From positions 15,399,001 to 15,463,000 of the forward strand of contig CM075777.1 in assembly GCA_037974665.1 (NCBI GenBank): a DNA stretch of 64,000 bases, written 5' to 3'. The DNA is from Ehretia macrophylla. Lineage: Eukaryota; Streptophyta; Magnoliopsida; Boraginales; Ehretiaceae. Below are positions 23,390 through 34,491 of this stretch, in pieces. The stretch's first letter is position 1. Every line of letters starts with the position of its first letter. The translations under genes and the position numbers were made by a program. The notes below the pieces were generated by a model. The model made no database searches, was not told the origin of the DNA, and saw nothing but the letters and a program-made list of their open reading frames with translations.

Positions 23390-24560
23390 TCGGAAGCTCG
23401 AAAAACAGGCCTCAAGGTTTGTTATAGTCGCCGGACGACTCTATAAGAGAGCCTACACTTGGCCTCTCTTAAAGTGTGTAGGACCCGAGGAGGGAAACTA
23501 CATACTCAGAGAAATCCATGAGGGGATATGTGGAAATCACCTCGGCGGCAAAGCCTTAGCACGGAAGGCATTAAGGCAAGGCTACTTCTGGCCGACCTTA
23601 GAGTAGAACGCCAAGGACTATGTCAAGAAATGCGATACCTGCCAAAGGTTCGCCAAGATTCAAAGGAAACCCATCGTGGATCTAACGTAATGTTGAGCCC
23701 GTGGCCATTCTATCAATGGGGTTTAAACATCATTCGGCTACTATCAAATAGCATCGGGCAAAATAAACATGTTTTTGTAGCCGTCAATTACTTCACTAAG
23801 TGACCTAAAGCCGAAGGTGTTGTAAGAATGAGCGAGAAGGTAGGTTGGGACTTCGTATGGAAGAACATCATCTGCCGGTTCAGAGTACCTAAAGTCATAG
23901 TAACTGACCACGACAAGCAGTTTGATAGTGCATACTTCTGAGGAAAATATGTTGAAATTGGGATCGACCTTAGATTTTCATCTATTGCTCATCCTCAAAG
24001 TAACAGTCAGGTCGAAAGAACTAATCAAATCATTTTGCATGGCCTGAAAATGAAGCTGGAAGAGGCGAAGGGCCAGTGGGCAACAATTCTCCCCAAGGTA
24101 CTGTGGGCACAACCCACCACCATCAACTCGGCGACGGGAGAATCACTCTTCGAATTGACCTTTGGTACTCAGGCAGTACTGCCAGTGAAGATTGGGACTT
24201 CTGCAGTAGACTCTCCACCATAATCTAGAAATAAATGGGGCTCAAATCCGAGAAGAATTGGACTTGGCTGAAGAGTTGCGTGCTAAGGCTCAGGTCAGAA
24301 TGCTAGCTGGAAAAGCCGCCATGGAAAAAGCCTTCACCAAGCAAGTTAAGCCTAAATCTATCAAGGTCCATGACCTAGTCCTACGAAGGGCCATCTTTTT
24401 GTCGCGCTCAAGTGGCAAGCTCTTCCCGCCCTAGGAAGGGCCATACGAAGTCCTCAGGGAGATCCGCCCTGGTACTTTCTACATTCACGACAAGTATGGG
24501 AAACAATTGAAGAATGCTTGGCATGCAGAACACCTCAAGCGCTATTTTGTGTAAGGCCCC
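23390..24560 (+). pseudogene. Tat integrase region (fossil)
   Basis: A zinc-finger-like HHCC zone lies near 23500-23660, a core region with FVAVNYFTK and VTDHDKQFDS lies at about 23760-23940, and HGLKMKLEEAKGQWATILPK and a C-terminal AWHAEHLKRYF end lie near 24520-24550. This is the order in gypsy integrases. It is broken repeatedly. Confidence 0.8.
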
Positions 24561-25284
24561 GAGCCAAAGGATGTTTTCTTAAAATCCCTAAATCAATGTA
24601 CTCCCGATGTACCAAAACTTTTGTTAATATAGTATGTGTTTCCTTACATATGTGTTGGTCCACCTCGGGTCCTAATGACATGATTGGACTAATTAAGTCT
24701 TTCAGCAGTCACAACTAGCTAGATTAACGTTTAAAAAGTGGTCACACGTAGTCTCGAGTTGAGCAAGTCAAAACCGTACCTGAAAACCATATCTTAGGTT
24801 CTATTTAATTGGTCCAAGAATACAAGTACACTTGACGATTGAAACCAAGTTAACCAGTTCGGATTAATTAATCCTGCTAGGTTTAATCAATGAAGTTTGA
24901 TTCTTTATTCAGCTCGGGTTATAGCTTTGGATTTCCAATGTTATATGTCCATCTCAGTTAAATCAACACAAATTAATTCATTAGTTAATCCCACCGTGGC
25001 TATCAACTTGAGCTTATTTAATTTAAGTTCCTAAAGAAGGTCCTGACCCCCAACTACTTAGGATTTTGCAAAAAAGAAAAACACAAACAAGTACGGCTTG
25101 AAAAATTTGTAAACGCTTTAAAGCAAACTAATGAAAGTAGCAAAGACAGAGTACACAGTCAAACAAAGATGTGAACTAAAAGTCATTTCATTTATCGAAG
25201 TACAAAAGCCCGTACCGGGGACGTTACAAAATTTTAGAGGGCTCAAGCTGGAGAAGAAACTCCAATGACCGAGGCTGCTCCACC
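24561..25284. other. 3' non-coding region of the Tat element
   Basis: A long non-coding spacer follows integrase, as is usual in Tat elements. No other feature was recognised. Confidence 0.55.
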
Positions 25285-25719
25285 CTAACCACCTGTAACA
25301 CCGGGAAACTCGTCCACGACAAAGTCCATATCCACCCTGACACGCTTTTTAATCCTGGTCACTTCGTGTTTCAGGTCGACAGGCAGTCCAGGGATTTCCC
25401 AGAACTCCTGGGGTGGGACGTCCAGAATCTTCGAGAAGTCGGTCGTGTGGAAAGGTATGAACATCTCTGAGATGGACTTGAAGGCTTCCACGGCCTTCTT
25501 CCCACTCGGCCTGACCTTCTCGACGAAATCCCGAAGCTTTACCTTGAGTTCGTGCTTCTCATTCTTAGCCTGAGTTATGTCTTTGTTTGCCTCTTGTTGC
25601 CTAGACTTCTCGAGCTCAAGTTCCTCCTCCTTGGCCTTGAGCTCCCTTTGGAGACGGGTGATCATCTGGCCGTCCTCATTGAATCTCTTGCCACCATCTC
25701 GGCTTGGGCTTCGTTGCAT
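25285..25719 (-). pseudogene. Antisense ORF of the Tat element, coiled-coil protein
   Basis: A 144-residue frame runs against the polyprotein. It has a highly charged heptad-rich segment (MITRLQRELKAKEEELELEK onward, about residues 19-70), then VKLRDFVEKVRPSGKKAVEA and a conserved-looking acidic tail with VDMDFVVDEFPGVTGG. Tat-lineage elements such as Retand and Grande are known to carry an antisense ORF between pol and the 3' LTR; position, strand and coiled-coil character fit. Its function in the family is not known. The frame here looks like the C-terminal portion of a longer, broken ORF. Confidence 0.65.
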
Positions 25720-25847
25720 CTGTGCTCGAGCTCGACGTAGCGAACCTATACCTTGCTGACGAGGCTAGGGATAGAGAAGGCATACGACTCAACTTGCAAA
25801 TGAACCACAACTTAGTTAGTCCCGCTGAGCTCGAGTCTGTACCTTTC

Positions 25848-27240
25848 TGGTTTTGCATTATGTTCCTCACTTCAAAAGGAGACGTTGAAAGTTGGAAAGA
25901 CATGATCTCTAGGTTTTTGCAGCTTTGTTATATTTCTATAATTTATAGTTTGGTTATATCTGGAAAGAAATTCTTATCCTGTAATGTTTATTGGCACATT
26001 TTTTTGTGTTGAACCTGAGAAAATGTCTCTATCAATATTTTCTGGATCATGGTATTTGATATAATAGATGTCTAGAGGGAGATGCTAATAACAATAAGTT
26101 TGTTATCCCTTGACACAGCCTTGAAGAAGTTTGAAAAGAAAGTTTGTTTCTGTAAGCTGAATAGTAGCTTTGAAGCAAAATCTTGCATATATATATCTAT
26201 AGCAACGAGGTAGTGAACTTGATATCAGGAACATTAAGGCAGAAGATGGTTTTTATTATGGCAGAAGACGAGGTGCTCTTGTGAATCCTTCCATTGTTAA
26301 ATGTTTGCATATCATTTTTCATTGTACAATTTCATATTTGTGATGTTGGTTTGATTTTTCACTGCTGCGAACAACTGTACTTCCTAGTAAACCTGTTATA
26401 GATGTACAGTTTGAATTAAAGAATCTGTGCTATTTCTCTATGTCAAAAGACTTGAAATGCATAACAAAAGCAAATTGGGAAGCATTCAGCTTATGATAAA
26501 CGAAGAAGTGGATTTGTGTAAGGTATTAAATTGCGCAATTTTTTGTCATGTGATTTTTGTGTTTGAGGTTTAGGCGATTGATATGTATATATGATGTCTA
26601 TAAAAACGTGTAAAAGCTGGAACTAAATTATGTCTCCATTTTGTAGCATACTTCTACTCATATGAAATATGTTAAGACTGTGGAAAGTATCAGGTTGTAG
26701 TTACTTAGCATCAGGTTTAGCCCCAGGTTCAATCCCCTAATCCTTTTAAGATAAGTGAGCTGTTCAACTTGTATCCAAATCAGAAACCTCAAAGCCTGAA
26801 TTCTACACAGATTCTATTGAGTTGAATGAGCAGCTCAGACCTCCATCCCCTCATTCAGGTTGACTTCCACCCCTCCTTGTTTAATTTTGAAACTGAATGC
26901 AAGGAAGTTTCTTTGGCTGTCATTCAATCAATTTTAACTATGATATTTGAAAGATTGCTTTTGTAATTTGTGTCTGGTTCAATTCTATCCCTCTGCCCTG
27001 ATTACTTTGTGTAGTTTGTGCAAAAAGCTGCAAATAAGAGAGTGAATTTTGTTTCTAGATCAATTAGGTGTAGTAGGTGTTTCCTGTTAGATTGGATTGG
27101 TAATGTCCTACCCCCTTTAGACTCTGTTTCGTACAGTGATCTTCCCCCTCTTAAGGGTTGGTTAATTTTGTGATTAATCAATACATTTGATTTCACTGTT
27201 TGTATATAGTTTCTTCAAAATCTAGCTATTTTTCCAGACA
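25848..27240. repeat. Duplicated PPR 3' flank (block B) without a PPR gene
   Basis: It is closely similar to 510-1795, beginning abruptly at TTTCTGGTTTTGCATTATG where the Tat element ends. The PPR coding part that should precede it is missing. It was either deleted with the Tat 3' LTR or lost at the junction. Confidence 0.75.
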
Positions 27241-27403
27241 AGAGAAAGTCAAAAATGAGGAAGATGGGAATATACATTGCTCATAAGCATCGGTATCATG
27301 GCAGCTTTCTTGATCATTCGAGGGAGGAGTAAGAAAAACGACTCGTGCAAGACTGAAGATGTGGAGCTACAACAACTTAATTTGATTATAAGAAGTATCA
27401 GTG
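27241..27403 (+). pseudogene. Receptor-like kinase fragment, second copy
   Basis: It copies 1800-1965: GAGAAAGTCAAAAATGAGG, then a shortened membrane segment (the SGVAFA part is missing, which shifts the frame), and RGRSKKNDSCKTED-like sequence in one frame. GTGCAAGACTGAAGATG occurs twice (about 27343 and 27402), marking a local duplication at the end of homology. Confidence 0.5.
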
Positions 27404-28100
27404 CAAGACTGAAGATGCGTTGAGGATGATGCAGATGATGATCAGCAGTCTCATTCAAGTCAATTTGCTTTATGGAGTAAAAGGTACATAATTGCACCTA
27501 GCATTGATATTTTCGCGAACTGAGTGGTTTCGCTAGAGGTTTTGTCTGGGAAAGTAGCTATTTTACGTGTGTTAATATTCTCCCATCCTATCCACTTTTG
27601 AGGCATTAAGATATATTTCAAGTATGGATGATCATTCACTTTTTATTGCTCAATGCTTCTTCCATCACCACACCCCATCTCTTGCTACTTCTCTTCTCCA
27701 ATCTGCTCGTATCTAATGTTAAGTTTCCTTGATTAGCCTTTATTTTACTGTATTTGGAGTTTGGTCAAAGGCAAAGAACTTATGCTGAAAAGATAATTTG
27801 GTCCTCCGTTAATTGTCAAGTCTATTAACATTTGACAAGATCCATGGCTATTGAGGTATAAAGTTTTTGCTCTTGACCAAAAAAAAAAGAAAAAAGAAAA
27901 AAGAAAAAAAGAGGTATAAAGTTGTTGCTTAGAAGCTTTCTCTTTATTTATTGTTGATGGTGAAAGATTTGATGAGAGAAGAGGGTAGAAGCTAGAATTC
28001 TTAGGTAACTTAACGTAACTTTCTTAGGGAAATTTAAGAAGATATGGAACTTACATAGTTAAGAGTCGGTATAGAAGTGTAAATAATAATAATAACCAAG
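27404..28100. other. Intergenic DNA with a tiny retroposon tail
   Basis: No gene is seen. It contains the poly(A)-bearing insert at 27866-27910, described separately. Confidence 0.5.
27866..27910 (+). mobile_element. Very short retroposed poly(A) tail with target duplication
   Basis: TTTGCTCTTGACC followed by an A-rich tail is framed by a perfect 13-bp duplication GAGGTATAAAGTT (27853-27865 and 27911-27923). This is the mark of LINE-driven target-primed insertion of an extremely 5'-truncated LINE or SINE. Confidence 0.75.
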
Positions 28101-28103
28101 CTT

Positions 28104-28640
28104 GTGTTAGCTCACTTTACCAAGCATCAAAGGAAACTCTGGCAGGTGATTTGGAAAATTAAGGTGCCTTTACAAATTATCCATTTAATTTTGAAAGCAT
28201 GTAAAAATGTTATACAACTGAGGCAAACTAATAGAGAAAGTACTCTGCAAAATCTCCTTTATGCAAGATTTGTAATCAGGAGGCTGAGACATTGGGTTAA
28301 CAGAACCCCAGAACTTGGGTGCCTAGTTGGATAATCTCTTGCCACACGGGATGCACTTATGTCTATAGTTTACTAACACGTGACATTCATGATTTAGGTA
28401 TTGCTTTGCTATTGAATTTTCTGGACTAGTCGTATTTTTGTTATTTATACTTGCTGGCCTAGTATGGCTGGCTAACCCATTCTTAACCTCTAGAGACTGT
28501 GTGTTGTATGACAAAATATGCACTCAGCCTATGAAAATGTTCTATTGTTGCCCTTGGACTCATATCACAAGAGGAGTCCATTACTATCCTAAAATGGATT
28601 CTCAATGTAGTGCTAGATTGTTCACTATCAATAGGGGTAA
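28104..28640 (+). pseudogene. LINE ORF2 fragment (zinc-binding region)
   Basis: LWQVIWKIKVPLQIIHLILKACKNVI matches the start of the zf-RVT region found after reverse transcriptase in plant LINEs. Further on, an FYCCPWTH-like segment near 28540-28560 matches the end of that region. Between them (about 28310-28530) the frame is lost, and the sequence may include an insertion. It is a short, heavily broken relic with no reverse transcriptase here. Confidence 0.6.
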
Positions 28641-28652
28641 AGAATCAATCAT

Positions 28653-28777
28653 TTTGTCACCAAGGCTTTGGTCTGGTGGTAAAGTTATTCGCTTGTTTGC
28701 GAGAGATTGCGGGATCAATTTTTGTTAGTTACATATATATTGTACGGCTATAGGCCTCCTTTGAAAAAAAAAAAAAA
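28653..28777 (+). mobile_element. tRNA-derived SINE
   Basis: An insert of about 125 bp carries a polymerase III A-box-like stretch (GGTCTGGTGGTAAAG) and a B-box-like stretch (GATTGCGGGATCAAT) about 35 bases later, then a non-tRNA body and a poly(A) tail. A 12-bp target duplication AGAATCAATCAT lies at 28641-28652 and 28778-28789. It is inserted in or beside the LINE relic. Confidence 0.8.
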
Positions 28778-29101
28778 AGAATCAATCATCTTTTCTTTTT
28801 CTTTTTTTGTCGGAAAGCAAACAATCACCCTTTTTTTTTGCCAAAAAGTAAATGATCATCTTTAAAATGTTAGTTCATTTAAAAGGAATGAATCCTTTTA
28901 TGTTTTAAGGACAATTTATAGAAATAGTAGAAGATGCAATCCATAACTAAATGGCCTACAAAGTTAATTCTCCACACCAAATGGTTGCAACTTGAAATAG
29001 AGAAGGACCATAGGTATGATTCAAGAAATTAATTTTTTTTTATAATTTGGGGCAAGCTTAAGGAACTAGATGGAATCAACCAACACATGGCATTATTAAG
29101 A

Positions 29102-29812
29102 TTTTTTTTTTTTTTTTTTGCTAGGTAAGCAAACAATTGTATTAAAACAAAAACATGTACAACTGTAATAACAAAGAAGAATCAACAGGCCAACCACTAG
29201 TGGTTGTACGAGTACCTAGCTAAGCAAAAGACTATCATCAAGCCTCCAAGCTCAATAAATTGCACTATTCAAAAGGCTATATCTAAATTTTTTGACTTTG
29301 TAGATTCTATTTTTTACATTAAAACGGATGCGTTCCAAGATTTGCTCTCCGTGGAAGCACTATTATGGTGTATTCTGTAGTTTCTTTCCTTCCAAACGTG
29401 AAAAATAGTAGCATTAAATAACAGCCTAACGATACTAAGTTGTAAAGTAGTTGAGCTGCTTTGATAAGCAATCCAACTGGTGAAAAGGTCCCAATTATGT
29501 AGGAGCTTACTACACTTTGAAAGAGACGTTCCTTTTTTTCCAATTGTGGCCTTAGCATGAATATTGTGGCCTCTATAGTAGATTGACGATTTACTAAAGA
29601 AGTCCCCAAGCACTCCCAAGGGGTGCCATGGGTCAAGCCAAAGGTAGGTATCATTTCCCCTTCCGACACTGTGCACAATATGCCGCTTGAACTCGTGTCT
29701 AGCATTCAAAATGGATCTCCAGTACCAAGCTGCATTGTTGTCGATTTCAACCTCCTAAAGGTTGGAATCTTTCAAGTGATTAGCAAACATCCAGTTAGAC
29801 CAAATTGATTGG
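29102..29812 (-). pseudogene. 5'-truncated LINE, 3' end of ORF2
   Basis: Read on the minus strand it gives EIDNNAAWYWRSILNARHEF, then GRGNDTYLWLDPWHPLGVLG and LLFNATIFHVWKERNYRIHH. This is the region between reverse transcriptase and the end of ORF2 in plant LINEs. A run of about 19 T at 29102-29120 is its poly(A) tail. The frame 29314-29709 is open for 131 residues. I could not find a target duplication, and the 5' boundary is approximate. Confidence 0.75.
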
Positions 29813-30265
29813 TGATAGGTTAACTTCTAACGCAACTATAAGTAGGGATTAGTCAAAGTGATGATTAGTTCCCATTACATGCTGTCAATAATTCTTTACT
29901 ACTTGTAACATAGCAGGTACTGATCATAGAGACTAATGCAAGTAAAATTTCGAAGGCTTATAGTTGCTCCTTTTTGAAAATTTAAGAGTATCATTCAAGA
30001 TACCAAACTTCCTTGTTAGTTTAGTCTAATTAATAGGATGGATAATAGTATCACAGACTCGGTTTCAAGCAACTTAAGAAAAGGTGTTTGCATGAAATTG
30101 ATTAATTAACATTCCAAACGCCTTGAATTGTGTTGTGTCGATTAGAGTTTCAAAAATAGACTAATTGCTCCAATACCTATTAATAAGGTCCTTGTAATCT
30201 TCTTTCACTAATGAAACTTAACACACTGTTTAGAAGTTCTTGTGATGTGGAATTCATTTGATTTA
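29813..30265. other. Intergenic DNA, nothing recognised
   Basis: No ORF, repeat or RNA gene that I can support. Confidence 0.5.
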
Positions 30266-30269
30266 TAAA

Positions 30270-30490
30270 TGAATTATTTTATTTGGATCTGTATAATAGA
30301 TGAGCAACTAATTTGGTGGCTTGGAATTATAAATTTCACATCTTAAGCAAGGATTTGGAATCTTAAGTAAATTCCGGATTTGCAAATATTAGATTTCTAA
30401 TTTTTTTTTAAAAGTGCTTCCAATCAAAAAAGGCTGGTTTTGCAAATGGATTCTAGAAAATTTTATAGAATTCATTTGTTCTCAATTTGA
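30270..30490 (-). repeat. Interspersed repeat, inverted relative of 40995-41190
   Basis: The reverse complement of this stretch aligns with 40995-41190 through landmarks AACAAATGAATT, ATTTTATAGAATTC-like sequence, TTGGAAGCA and TTTGCAAATCC. It has no coding capacity. It is probably a MITE family, but termini and target duplication are not clear. Confidence 0.55.
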
Positions 30491-30593
30491 AAAGACCAAA
30501 AAAAATAAAATAAACAAATATATAATCCAAACAATGTCTAGGTCGATATTTATCTTTTTTCAATTGTAGTAGCTAAATACCAGGCAAACTTGA

Positions 30594-30863
30594 CAAATTT
30601 CACCCAACATCCTGGAAGAAACAGAAGCTCCAAAAACATATTGCCAACTCTCGCTAAATGCACCATATATTTCAGATCTGGTGGACATACCAATCTTCCA
30701 TGAGCTCAACACTGCATCGGATACTAACTATTTTGCTCTCAACCAGTCAAAGAACAAAAGGATTAAAAGTGATGATGGCTCATCTAGCCGCCAAACCCAA
30801 ACTAGCAGTCCAAAAACAAAGGTTCTGAGTGCTGTCCTTAAACAGCCCCTCGCCGACCAATGA
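30594..30863 (+). pseudogene. LINE ORF1 C-terminal remnant
   Basis: An open frame from a stop at 30591-30593 to TGA 30861-30863 gives about 89 residues, ending in a polar tail rich in S, T, K and Q. The RNA-binding zinc knuckle of ORF1 is not present. The stop overlaps the ORF2 start codon as ATGA (30860-30863). Confidence 0.55.
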
Positions 30864-31560
30864 GGATTCTTGCTTGGAATTGTCAGGGACTAGGCCCTTC
30901 CCCGACAATTCAAAATCTGATAGACATGATCTCTCGCGCAAGGCCCTCCATCTTAGGGCTATCTAAGACCAAGATGAAGTCCAATAAATTGTTACGTTTA
31001 GCCAGAAGAATAAATTTCAAACTTGTCCTCTATGTTGATCCCTCAGGTCTTTCAGGTGGACTTGCACTTTTTTGCTTGAAGGAGTTGGATGTCGAGATTA
31101 TTACTTATGATCACCAGTTCATCCACATAAGAATTGATCCCCAATCCTTACAGTGCTGGGATTTCTCTCTTATCTATGCGTTCCCCAACAAGAAGGATAT
31201 AAAGATGCTTTGGGAATACATATATGTCTCTCAAGAAGATTATGATATTGCTCACATGTTCATGGGAGACTTCAACTGCATCAAAGATCAGGGAGAAAAA
31301 ACAGGTGGCAAACTTAAACATACAAGTGACATTGTAGAATTTACTCAACAAATCAGTAGTGCTCAACTCATCGAGATCCCTTCCAAAGGCTGCTCATTTA
31401 CTTGGCTGAATCGTAGAGAATGAGATCAACTCATCCTACAAAAGCTTGATCGGGCCCTTGCTAACCATGATTGGATGCAGCATTTTCCAGAAGCTTGGGT
31501 CTCCATCCTGCCTCCTTTAGGGTCAGGCCATGCCCCCTTAATTCTCTCTTTATTCCAAAA
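30860..31560 (+). pseudogene. LINE ORF2 endonuclease domain
   Basis: It starts at ATG 30860 with MRILAWNCQGLG. The domain is an APE-like endonuclease with FMGDFNC and, after an in-frame TGA at 31421-31423, GSGHAPL. The first 187 residues are open. SKTKM stands where the family usually has ETKM, a change at a metal-binding glutamate. It nicks target DNA in active relatives; this copy is broken. Confidence 0.75.
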
Positions 31561-32097
31561 TATTGATCGTCGTCGGACGAGAAGATTCCATTTTTAGTCA
31601 TTCTGGCTTGAGAACCCAAATTGTGAAGACATTGTAGCATCAAACTGGAACGGACTTCCTAGAGGCAACAAAGTCAGAATTCTTAGAAAGAAGTTGTCCA
31701 ATTGCAGACATGAACTTAAACGATGGAGCAAAGCTACATTTGGCAACAATAAAAAGCTATTAGATGATCTGAATAGGCAACTCAAAAATATATCTGGAGC
31801 TCATCCTTCAGAATTCAAGCTTGAAGAATTCAAAAGGGTGTCTAAGGAAATTGAATCTCTCTAACATCGCGAAGAACAGTATTGGGCTGCTAGAGCAAAA
31901 GTGAAGTGGCTGCGTGCTGGGGATCGCAATACGGAATTCTTTCATTCCACAACAAAGTTGAGAAGATCCCATAATAAGCTCTTGAGACTCCAAAAGAATG
32001 ACGGATCCTAGACTAAAAACCAGAACACTATCAAAGGTATGATCCAGTCTTTCTTCTCTAATTATATACATTTGTTGGCATTAGAAATATTACTCCT

Positions 32098-33060
32098 GTG
32101 CTAGAATGCATTGACCCTGTGATTTCAGATGAAGACAATCTTTCCCTTACCCAGCCTTTCACTAAAGATGAAATTTGGATAGTTGCGAAAAGTCTTAAGG
32201 CTAAAAAGGCTACTGGACCAGACGGCTTCAATGGATATTTTTTCCACAAGTTTTGGCCTATCATTGAAGAGGACATCTTTCTTGCCTTTAGAAGCTTTCA
32301 AAGTGGTGAGCTCAGCTGCGCTCCATTAATCATACTCTTATTGCTCTTATTAATAAAATTAAATCCTCTCAATGTGTTGCTGACCTGCGTCCTATAAGTT
32401 ATTGTAACTTGTTTACAAGATCCTTGCTAAAACTTTGGTTAACAGGCTTTAGCCCTTACTGAACAAAGTGGTTGCCCCTACCCAAACAACTTTTATACCT
32501 CGTAGATCAATTCAGGATAATACCCTTATTGCCCAAGAGGCAGCCTTCTGGCTTCAGAAAAAGAACAAAAGAACTAAGAAAGGTCAGCATACATGAGTAA
32601 GGCTTATGACATAATTGAATGGGATTTTCTTGAAGGTGTCTTATCTAAACTTGGATTCCACCCTACTTGGATCAAATGGATTATGATGTGTGTTTCATCT
32701 ATTTCTTTCTCCGTGCTTGCTAATGGCACCCCTTGAAGTGTTCACCCCGTCTAGAGGTATAAGACAGGGTGACCCCCTTTTGCCATATCTTTTTGCTATT
32801 GCAACCCAAGCTTTATCATGCTTATTTGAAAGACAACTTAGTACTGGACTCCTCCATGGATTCAGGATTACTAATAAATGCCCTCTCCTGATGCACCTTC
32901 TTTTTGCAGATGATTCTATTTTCTTTTTTGAAGCCTCCTATAGGGAGGCCCTAGTTGTTAATGATATCCTTTATCAATACTGTTTTGCCTCCAGGCAGTG
33001 CCTTAACATCAACAAATCTCTTATTGTTTTCAGTTGCAATATTTCTAATGGATTATAGAA
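32098..33060 (+). pseudogene. LINE ORF2 reverse transcriptase domain
   Basis: Motifs in order: KAKKATGPDGFNGYFFHKFW, then a damaged middle (frame lost about 32330-32690), GIRQGDPLLPYLFA and LLFADDSIFF, which is the catalytic FADD box. It ends at a TAG at about 33056-33058. This is a plant LINE reverse transcriptase. Confidence 0.8.
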
Positions 33061-34210
33061 AAGAATTGCAGACATCTTCAGGGTCCAAACTTCTAGGAAG
33101 CCGGGTAACTATATTGGTATCCAAGTAGAATGGGGTAGATCAAAAACTAAGGTACTCAAATGGGTTCAAGAAAAATGTGCAGGCAAGCTAGAAGGTTGGA
33201 AAAATATCCTTCTTTTAGAAGGTGGAAAAGACATTCTCATAAAATCTATGTTCCAAGTTATCCCCTCTTATGTTATGTCTTCTATTCTTTTTCCTAAATC
33301 TCTTTGCAAGAAACTATCTTCTATGGCAGCAGACTTCTGGTGGAATAAAGAAGGTAGAAAGGGGATTCACTGGATTAAGTGGAGTGATCTAACGGAGCCC
33401 AAGTGTCGTGGTGGCTTGGGATTCAAAGAATTGTACTTCTTCAACTTGGCTCTCATAGCTAAACAGGCTTGGAAACTTCTCACTGACCCAACATGCCTAT
33501 ATTCTAAGATCCTATTAAACATCTATTGTTCGAAGGAGAGCTTCTGGAAAGTCAAGAATCGGCACATTGCTTCCTAGTCCTGGAAGAGCATCCTCAGAAG
33601 TAGAGACCTCATAATCTCAAAAGCTATGTGGACAATTGGTAACGGTTCAAAGGTGGACATTCGGGAGGACCCTTGGCTGTGTGATTTCCCCAACCTCTCA
33701 AGTTTCAGAATTGATGGACCAACAAAAGTTTGTGAGCTCCTCTACCCTCAGTTAAGCCAATGGAACGTGAATCTCCTCAACTCAATTTTCCCCAAGCACA
33801 TTATGGATACAATTTGGGCAATTCACCCACCAATCTCAGACAGTGAAGACAAAATTGTTTGGCCCCTCTCTCGTGATGGCATTTACTCAGTAAAGTCAAG
33901 TTATAAAGCTGCTTTTGAGATTAGCTAGCTTTCAGCTAATAACCAAACAACCACAGCGAGCTCTTCTCACATCACTCATTCGGATGTCTGGAAACTCATT
34001 TGGTTCTCTAAGATTCCCTCAAGAGTGCAAATTTTCCTTTGGAAAGCTTGCAAAAATAGGCTTCCCACGCCGAAAAACCTTCATGCTCGTAAGTGCTCTT
34101 CTTCTCCTGTGTGCAACATTTGTAATACAAACATTGAAACAGTGGAACATATCTTGCTCTCCTATCCTTGGACCCGTCGTTTCTAGTGCGCGTCCCCTAT
34201 CCATTGTGCA
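33060..34210 (+). pseudogene. LINE ORF2 post-RT region and zf-RVT domain
   Basis: FQVIPSYVMSSILFPKSLCK, ADFWWNKEGRKGIHW and CRGGLGFKELYFFNLALIAK are the standard post-RT segment. WTIGNGSKVDIREDPWL and the zinc-binding stretch (KIPSRVQIFLWKACKNRLPT, then VCNICNT and VEHILLSYPW in a second frame) follow. TAG at 33575-33577 and further stops break it. Confidence 0.75.
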
Positions 34211-34491
34211 ATTGACCCTGGCTCCTCTTCTCGGTTGGATGTTTGGTTGTTACAGATCATTGATCAATGCATTAGGGTGGGATATGAGAAGAAAGAGGCC
34301 TTTGCTCTGGTCGCAATGTGTTGCTGGAATATTTGGAAAGAGATGTGTCATGCTAGCATTGAAGGAAGCCAAGTTAATATTGACAAGGCTATCTCACTCA
34401 CTCAGATAAGTTTCTCTGACCTGAAGCACCTCGCTCGCATCACCAGTACAAATCAGAATTAACATCATCAGAGGGCTATCAATCCATCGGC

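Larger units (their letters stand above)
8437..25847 (+). mobile_element. Ty3/gypsy Tat-lineage element, broken, with nested insertions
   Basis: Parts in order: 5' LTR 8437-9487, primer site just after it, gag from 9551, an 8.4-kb element inserted in gag, more gag from 18725, protease-like region about 19450-19660, reverse transcriptase 20035-20860, RNase H 20889-21339, a hAT insertion, a second archaeal-type RNase H 22850-23240, integrase about 23400-24230, a non-coding 3' region and an antisense ORF 25285-25719. The second RNase H and the antisense ORF are marks of the Tat lineage. No 3' LTR is present; at about 25848 it meets duplicated PPR flank DNA. It is dead, with well over ten breaks, and cannot be dated from its LTRs. 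Confidence 0.85.

Noticed and set aside
28660-28735. tRNA gene
   Set aside because: Boxes are degenerate, and the poly(A) tail with target duplication shows a SINE.
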